NCBI GenBank assembly: GCA_964352775.1
Contig: CAYGTK010000063.1
Location: 1-18,463 of the forward strand
Origin: CAYGTK01 sp964352775
GTDB taxonomy: Bacteria > Bacteroidota > Bacteroidia > Chitinophagales > CAIOSU01
Length of the DNA stretch: 18,463 nt
Direction of reading: 5' to 3'
Every line of letters begins with the position of its first letter. Position 1 is the first letter of the stretch. The position numbers and the translations under genes are program-made. This document shows, piece after piece, positions 15,105 to 18,463 of this stretch. Below the pieces are notes generated by a model, which was given only the letters and a program-made list of their open reading frames with translations, was not told where the DNA came from and searched no databases.

Positions 15105-16178
15105 ATGAACGATCGCAAGGAGCTAATAAAAGGAAGAGGAGCACAATTTGACCCCAAGAATAGATTTCATAAAGGGCAACGTACTGCTGAGTATGTAGAG
15201 GCTTTGGATGAAAACCCCGACGATCAACCAGTAGGTGCTACTATTTATATAGAAGGGTATCCGAAAACGATTGTCAACAAGGTCAACAGTCCTGATATTG
15301 GGCCAAACTTTTCCTTGAACCCCTACCAAGGCTGCGAGCATGGTTGTATCTATTGCTATGCAAGGAATGCTCACGAATATTGGGGCTTTAGTGCGGGTTT
15401 GGATTTTGAGCGGAAGATAATTGTGAAGAAGAATGCTGCTGAACTATTAGAAAAGTTTCTACGCAAAAAGGGGCATAAGCCAGTAGCCATTATGTTGTCC
15501 GGAAATACCGATTGCTACCAGCCGATAGAACGGAAACTAAAGATCACAAGGGGTTTGTTAGAGGTCTTCCAGCAATTCAACCACCCTGTGGGTATGATTA
15601 CCAAAAACTATGGTATCACCCGTGATTTGGATATTCTGAAAGACTTGGCCGATAAACGATTGATACACGTAGCCATTTCAGTCACTACCTTAAATTTAGA
15701 AACACACCACAAACTAGAACCTAGGACATCGATACCCAAAAAACGCTTGAAAGCAATTGAAGAACTGAGTAGGGTAGGAGTGCCCGTTCGGGTAATGGTT
15801 GCACCCATAATTCCAGGGCTAACCGATAAAGAAGTACCTACCATACTAAAAGCCAGTGCCGATGCTGGGGCCGTGGCCGCCAGTTTCACCTTAGTGCGAC
15901 TAAACGGCGCCATCGGTGGCATATTTACCGATTGGGTACACAAACAATACCCCCTAAAAGCCGATAAAGTACTCTCCGCCATTCGCCAGATACATCAAGG
16001 TAAACTATACGACAGCCGCTATGGAAAACGAACAAGGGGCGATGGTAATCTGGCACAGATCATTCATCAACTATTTCACATACATAGGGATAAATACTTC
16101 GCTGGAAGAGAGGTGCCTAAATACGACTATAGCCTTTTTAAAGTTCCGCCTAGTGATGGGCAGATGGAGTTGTTTTAA
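15105..16178 (+). CDS. PA0069-family radical SAM protein
   Basis: 357 residues. Uses a [4Fe-4S] cluster bound by CEHGCIYC (Cys77, Cys81, Cys84) to reductively cleave S-adenosylmethionine; the trailing Tyr and the preceding NPYQG are standard in the PA0069/SPL-like group, as are MLSGNTDCYQPIE and the ITKN strand. The N-terminal KGRGAQFDPKNRF stretch and the C-terminal region after ~300 (LYDSRYGKRTRG) are typical of PA0069-family proteins, whose substrate is unknown. A spore photoproduct lyase role is unlikely here, because the organism type does not sporulate. Starts at the ATG at 15105 with no clear Shine-Dalgarno. It needs Fe-S clusters of the kind made by the SUF operon nearby. It is convergent with the Kbp gene. 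Confidence 0.92.
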   Translation: MNDRKELIKGRGAQFDPKNRFHKGQRTAEYVEALDENPDDQPVGATIYIEGYPKTIVNKVNSPDIGPNFSLNPYQGCEHGCIYCYARNAHEYWGFSAGLDFERKIIVKKNAAELLEKFLRKKGHKPVAIMLSGNTDCYQPIERKLKITRGLLEVFQQFNHPVGMITKNYGITRDLDILKDLADKRLIHVAISVTTLNLETHHKLEPRTSIPKKRLKAIEELSRVGVPVRVMVAPIIPGLTDKEVPTILKASADAGAVAASFTLVRLNGAIGGIFTDWVHKQYPLKADKVLSAIRQIHQGKLYDSRYGKRTRGDGNLAQIIHQLFHIHRDKYFAGREVPKYDYSLFKVPPSDGQMELF

Positions 16179-16204
16179 TGCTGACCTCGGAAGCCTAAAA
16201 CAAA

Positions 16205-16232
16205 AAAGCACGAGACAAATGCCTCGCGCTTT
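16205..16232 (-). terminator. Terminator after the Kbp gene
   Basis: Arms AAAGCACGAG (16205-16214) and CTCGCGCTTT (16223-16232), 10 bp with one A-C mismatch, 8-base loop. On the minus strand it is followed by a T-rich run (complement of AAAACAAAA). It lies 22 bases past the Kbp stop. The plus side has no T-run, so termination of the convergent radical SAM gene here is uncertain. Confidence 0.8.
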
Positions 16233-16254
16233 AAAGATCGTCTGTTGACTGAAA

Positions 16255-16767
16255 CTAGTCTGCTAACACAGGTATACGTAATACTTGTCCAGGGTAGATC
16301 TTATCTACATCCTGTAACATTGGCTTGTTAGCTTCAAAAATTTGAGGGTAATTTTTCCAAGTTCCGTAGTACTTCTTAGATATACCTGATAGGGTATCAC
16401 CACTTTCCACAGTATGGAATTGTGCTTCTGGCTCTGGTGCTTCTACTTCAATGTTATCTTCTACTGAAGTAACACCATTTACATTACCTACGGCAATAAT
16501 AGCTTTTTCACGAACAGCCTGCGATGGAGCAGTTCCACCAATGATAACTACACCATCAGAGTTGAAATACTGGATGTCTAGGCTATCAATGCTTAACTCC
16601 AACTGGCCTAGGTACTCACCTAATTTAGCTTCTTTGGCGTGATTACGCTCGTCTGCTACCATAGTTGGTGCTGCTGCTGGAGCTGCCGTTTCTGTTTTTG
16701 CTGGTGCTTCGTCTTCTTTTCCGAATAACTTTGCTCCTGCATCTTTAATAAAAGAGAATAATCCCAT
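16255..16767 (-). CDS. kbp: Kbp-like BON-LysM protein
   Basis: 170 residues, closely resembling E. coli Kbp (YgaU), a cytoplasmic potassium-binding protein that joins a BON domain to a LysM domain. Seen in order: MGLFSFIKDAGAKLFG N-terminus (the same opening as Kbp); an Ala/Pro/Glu linker at 20-36 that E. coli lacks; the BON domain at ~45-109 (GVVIIGGTAPS, VGNVNGVTSVEDNI); and LysM at ~117-166 (HTVESGDTLSGISKKYYG, IFEANKPML, KIYPGQVLRIP). No signal peptide is present, which fits a cytoplasmic role rather than cell-wall binding. It starts 25 bases after the second TGA of the thiolase gene upstream on the same strand and may be co-transcribed with it. A possible own -7 element, TATAATTG, is at 16794-16801 on the minus strand, overlapping the thiolase end. 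Potassium binding is inferred from homology. Confidence 0.92.
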   Translation of the reverse strand: MGLFSFIKDAGAKLFGKEDEAPAKTETAAPAAAPTMVADERNHAKEAKLGEYLGQLELSIDSLDIQYFNSDGVVIIGGTAPSQAVREKAIIAVGNVNGVTSVEDNIEVEAPEPEAQFHTVESGDTLSGISKKYYGTWKNYPQIFEANKPMLQDVDKIYPGQVLRIPVLAD

Positions 16768-16792
16768 TGTGTATTGGTTTTTTAGGGGTTGA

Positions 16793-16882
16793 TCAATTAT
16801 AACGTTCTAGTATCATGGCATGCCCGTGAGCTCCTGCAGCGCAGGCAGCCAATAAGGCATACTTACCATTTTCTTCAATTAG
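16793..16882 (-). pseudogene. In-frame C-terminal remainder of the thiolase, beyond an internal TGA
   Basis: Directly after the TGA at 16885-16883, the same reading frame continues for 29 codons to a second TGA (16795-16793). It reads LIEENGKYALLAACAAGAHG, then HAMILERYN. This is exactly the expected end of FadI-type thiolases, with the catalytic Cys at would-be residue 413 in the CAAGA motif. No frameshift or other lesion is present. There is no start codon for separate translation before the essential part (the only Met is in HAMI), so it is either unexpressed debris of a one-base mutation or the read-through extension of the upstream frame. Confidence 0.88.
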
Positions 16883-18079
16883 TCAATTGCTAGCTGTGGT
16901 GGTTAAGCGTGCACCCGTAGCACCAAATGGATGCCCAAGTGACAGTGAACCTCCCCATAGATTGAATTTATCCATATCTACTTTACCAACAGCCTCATCT
17001 CTATCCAAATTCTCTTTGGCAAATTCATCGCTTGCCAAACATTTTAGGTTAGCCATTATTTGTCCCGCAAATGCTTCGTGAAATTCGATAACATCAAAGT
17101 CAGCAAGTTTCATGCCAGAGCTTTTCAGTACTTTGCTGGTAGCATAAGTTGGTCCCAATAAAAGTTCTTCTCTAAGGTCTTGACCGGAGTAGGCGTAATC
17201 TATTATTACCGATTTAGGCGTTAGGCCCAGTTCTTTGGCCTTGCTTTCGGTCATTATTAATGTTGCTGTTGCTCCGTCAGTTAAAAAAGAAGCATTTGCT
17301 GCAGTAATAGTTCCGCTTGGTTTAACAAAGGCAGGTTTCAGCTTACTTATCTTTTCTACCGTAGTATCGCCACGCACGCCATTATCAGTATTAATAGGTA
17401 CGAATTTAGGCGGAAGCGAAACTTCGCACATCTCTTTTGCTAGTTTACCTTCAGCAATAGCTTTACCAGCTAGCTGATGAGAGCGAGCTGCAAATTCGTC
17501 TTGTTCTTCACGTGTAACGCCATATTTACCGGCTAGTAGCTCACAATCGTAACCCATAGTTCTATCGGTTAAGAATTCGGCTACGGCAGGTGCTTCTGGT
17601 TTAAAGTCTGCTGGCCGAAGTGACAATACGAATTTCAGGATGTCACCAAAGCCTTTCAACTTTTGAGCACCCATTAGTTTTTTACGCATCGGCTTATTAA
17701 ATAGAATGGGAGCATCAGATACGTTATCAACCCCACCAGCAATAATTACATCGGCCTGGCCAGCTTTAATTTGCTCTACTCCAGTTGTAATTGCCTGATT
17801 GGCAGAAATACAAGCCTGTGTAACAGTGTGGCACGGTGTAGTATGCGGTATGCCAGCCTCTAAGGCAGCTTCGCGAGCTACGTTTCCCGTTTTAACGTTA
17901 GATATGGTCGTGCCATATATCACACGATCAACTTCCTTCGGGTCTATTCCCGTTTTATCAAGTAGACCTTTAATGGCGAATTTCCCCAATTCATACGACA
18001 TGATGTCCGCGTAACCAGTGTTGGTTCTTAAAAAGGGGGTTCTACATCCGTCTATTATTACGATTCTTTCGGTGCTCAT
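16883..18079 (-). CDS. fadI: Acetyl-CoA C-acyltransferase (FadI-type thiolase), cut by an in-frame TGA before its last 30 residues
   Basis: Thiolysis of 3-ketoacyl-CoA, the last step of fatty-acid beta-oxidation, in the cytoplasm. The frame ending at the first TGA has 398 residues; with the TGA read as an amino acid it has 428, close to E. coli FadI (436). Seen: N-terminal IVIIDGCRTPFLR; acyl-accepting Cys90 in VTQACISANQAI; HEAFAGQ (His334); and GHPFGATGAR (His383). The second catalytic Cys (CAAGA motif) lies beyond the TGA. In the truncated form this proton-shuttling Cys is missing, so it should be inactive. The TGA is at the position of an expected Arg (ASN-R-LIEEN), consistent with a single CGA to TGA change. 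It is followed by C (TGA CTA), a context known to be leaky. No hydratase/dehydrogenase partner is adjacent. A -7-like TATTTTCG (18108-18101, minus strand) lies about 22 bases upstream of the ATG. Confidence 0.9.
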   Translation of the reverse strand: MSTERIVIIDGCRTPFLRTNTGYADIMSYELGKFAIKGLLDKTGIDPKEVDRVIYGTTISNVKTGNVAREAALEAGIPHTTPCHTVTQACISANQAITTGVEQIKAGQADVIIAGGVDNVSDAPILFNKPMRKKLMGAQKLKGFGDILKFVLSLRPADFKPEAPAVAEFLTDRTMGYDCELLAGKYGVTREEQDEFAARSHQLAGKAIAEGKLAKEMCEVSLPPKFVPINTDNGVRGDTTVEKISKLKPAFVKPSGTITAANASFLTDGATATLIMTESKAKELGLTPKSVIIDYAYSGQDLREELLLGPTYATSKVLKSSGMKLADFDVIEFHEAFAGQIMANLKCLASDEFAKENLDRDEAVGKVDMDKFNLWGGSLSLGHPFGATGARLTTTASN

Positions 18080-18100
18080 GGTTAGCTGCTATTATGCTAA

Positions 18101-18108
18101 CGAAAATA
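18101..18108 (-). promoter_or_regulatory. Possible -7 element of the thiolase gene
   Basis: On the minus strand TATTTTCG matches TAnnTTTG except one base, with the ATG about 22 bases downstream. It has the same TAnnTTCG variant as the element before the lipoprotein gene. The nearest TTTG upstream is too close (about 12 bases), so there is no good -33 box. Confidence 0.35.
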
Positions 18109-18209
18109 GCTAAAATCAAACAAAGCCCCTGTTTCAGTTTATACACTTGTGTTGTAACTATACCATATGCTTTCCGTACAAGTGGGGGTAATTAACCCCT
18201 TCTAATTGT

Positions 18210-18463
18210 ATGCGACAGTTAAAGATCACAAATCAGATCACCCAGCGTGATAGTAATTCCCTTGATCGTTATTTGAATGAAATAGCGAAAGTGCCGTTGT
18301 TAACTGCCGAGCAAGAAGTTGAACTAGCTCGCCGAATTAAAGATGGTGAGTCTCAAGCATTGGATATCATGGTGAAATCGAACCTGCGTTTTGTGGTTTC
18401 TGTGGCCAAGCAATATCAAAATCAAGGTTTGCCTTTAAGCGACCTTATTAATGAGGGTAATTT
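18210..18463 (+). CDS. rpoD: Primary sigma factor RpoD, N-terminal part (3' end outside window)
   Basis: The reading frame opens at ATG 18210 and runs off the right edge after 84 complete codons. The product begins MRQLKITNQITQRDSNSLDR, with region 1.2 (YLNEIAKVPLLTAEQEVELA) and then region 2.1 (VKSNLRFVVSVAKQYQNQGL, followed by DLINEGN). It lacks the long acidic region 1.1 of proteobacterial RpoD, as is usual for the short (~290 residue) housekeeping sigma factor of Bacteroidota. This sigma factor would recognise the TTG/TAnnTTTG promoters seen in the window. It is divergent from the thiolase gene, with a 130-base gap; I found no convincing promoter for it there, since candidate -7 sequences around 18155-18175 match poorly. 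Confidence 0.95.
   Translation, partial: MRQLKITNQITQRDSNSLDRYLNEIAKVPLLTAEQEVELARRIKDGESQALDIMVKSNLRFVVSVAKQYQNQGLPLSDLINEGN

Noticed and set aside
15105..16178. Spore photoproduct lyase as the identity of the radical SAM gene
   Set aside because: The motif set fits the PA0069 family, and Bacteroidota do not form endospores.
16883..16885. TGA as selenocysteine or as a reassigned sense codon
   Set aside because: The position is normally Arg, the catalytic Cys is a normal TGC downstream, Trp is TGG throughout, and reading the second TGA as sense would extend the protein past its family end.

Overview
The window is a chromosomal segment of a Bacteroidota bacterium, probably of flavobacterial type. 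Three proteins end in type IX secretion (T9SS) C-terminal sorting domains with a 'YPNP/SPNP' start. The primary sigma factor at the right edge lacks region 1.1. The best promoters fit the Bacteroidota TTG / TAnnTTTG consensus, Shine-Dalgarno sites are mostly absent, and base composition is moderately AT-rich. Genus cannot be read from this sequence. No tRNA, rRNA, CRISPR array, insertion sequence or prophage gene was found.

Layout, left to right. (1) The C-terminal 60% of isocitrate lyase with a textbook terminator. (2) A small T9SS cargo protein and a CaCA-family cation/Ca2+ exchanger, separated by about 400 bp of gene-free DNA. (3) On the minus strand, a large secreted protein joining a c-type heme motif, a PHM-like two-copper monooxygenase and a T9SS sorting domain, and beside it an unrecognised lipoprotein; each has its own terminator. 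(4) The largest unit, a minus-strand SUF iron-sulfur assembly operon, sufB-C-D-S-E-sufT, followed by a BrxA/BrxB-type bacilliredoxin. It is driven by a near-ideal promoter and ends at a hairpin after the bacilliredoxin. (5) Plus-strand cytochrome c oxidase subunit III, away from its usual partners, abutting tail-to-tail a third T9SS cargo gene. (6) A gene-free stretch with a REP-like element and a heptamer array, then a PA0069-family radical SAM protein. (7) On the minus strand, a FadI-type thiolase and a Kbp (BON-LysM) protein. (8) The start of rpoD, running off the right edge.

How the genes connect. The SUF proteins make and deliver Fe-S clusters, which radical SAM enzymes such as the one here need. 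The bacilliredoxin at the end of that operon suggests thiol-redox repair tied to sulfur trafficking. Isocitrate lyase and the thiolase would together let the cell grow on fatty acids or acetate through beta-oxidation and the glyoxylate shunt. The secreted heme/copper protein and the other T9SS cargo are surface or exported functions.

Three observations stand out. First, the thiolase reading frame is cut by a single in-frame TGA, and the missing C-terminus, including the catalytic Cys of the CAAGA motif, is intact directly downstream in the same frame. Second, the exported heme plus copper-monooxygenase protein has copper-ligand spacings that match rat PHM for the first five ligands. Third, degenerate heptanucleotide tandem arrays with different units lie in the intergenic DNA next to the bacilliredoxin and the radical SAM gene.
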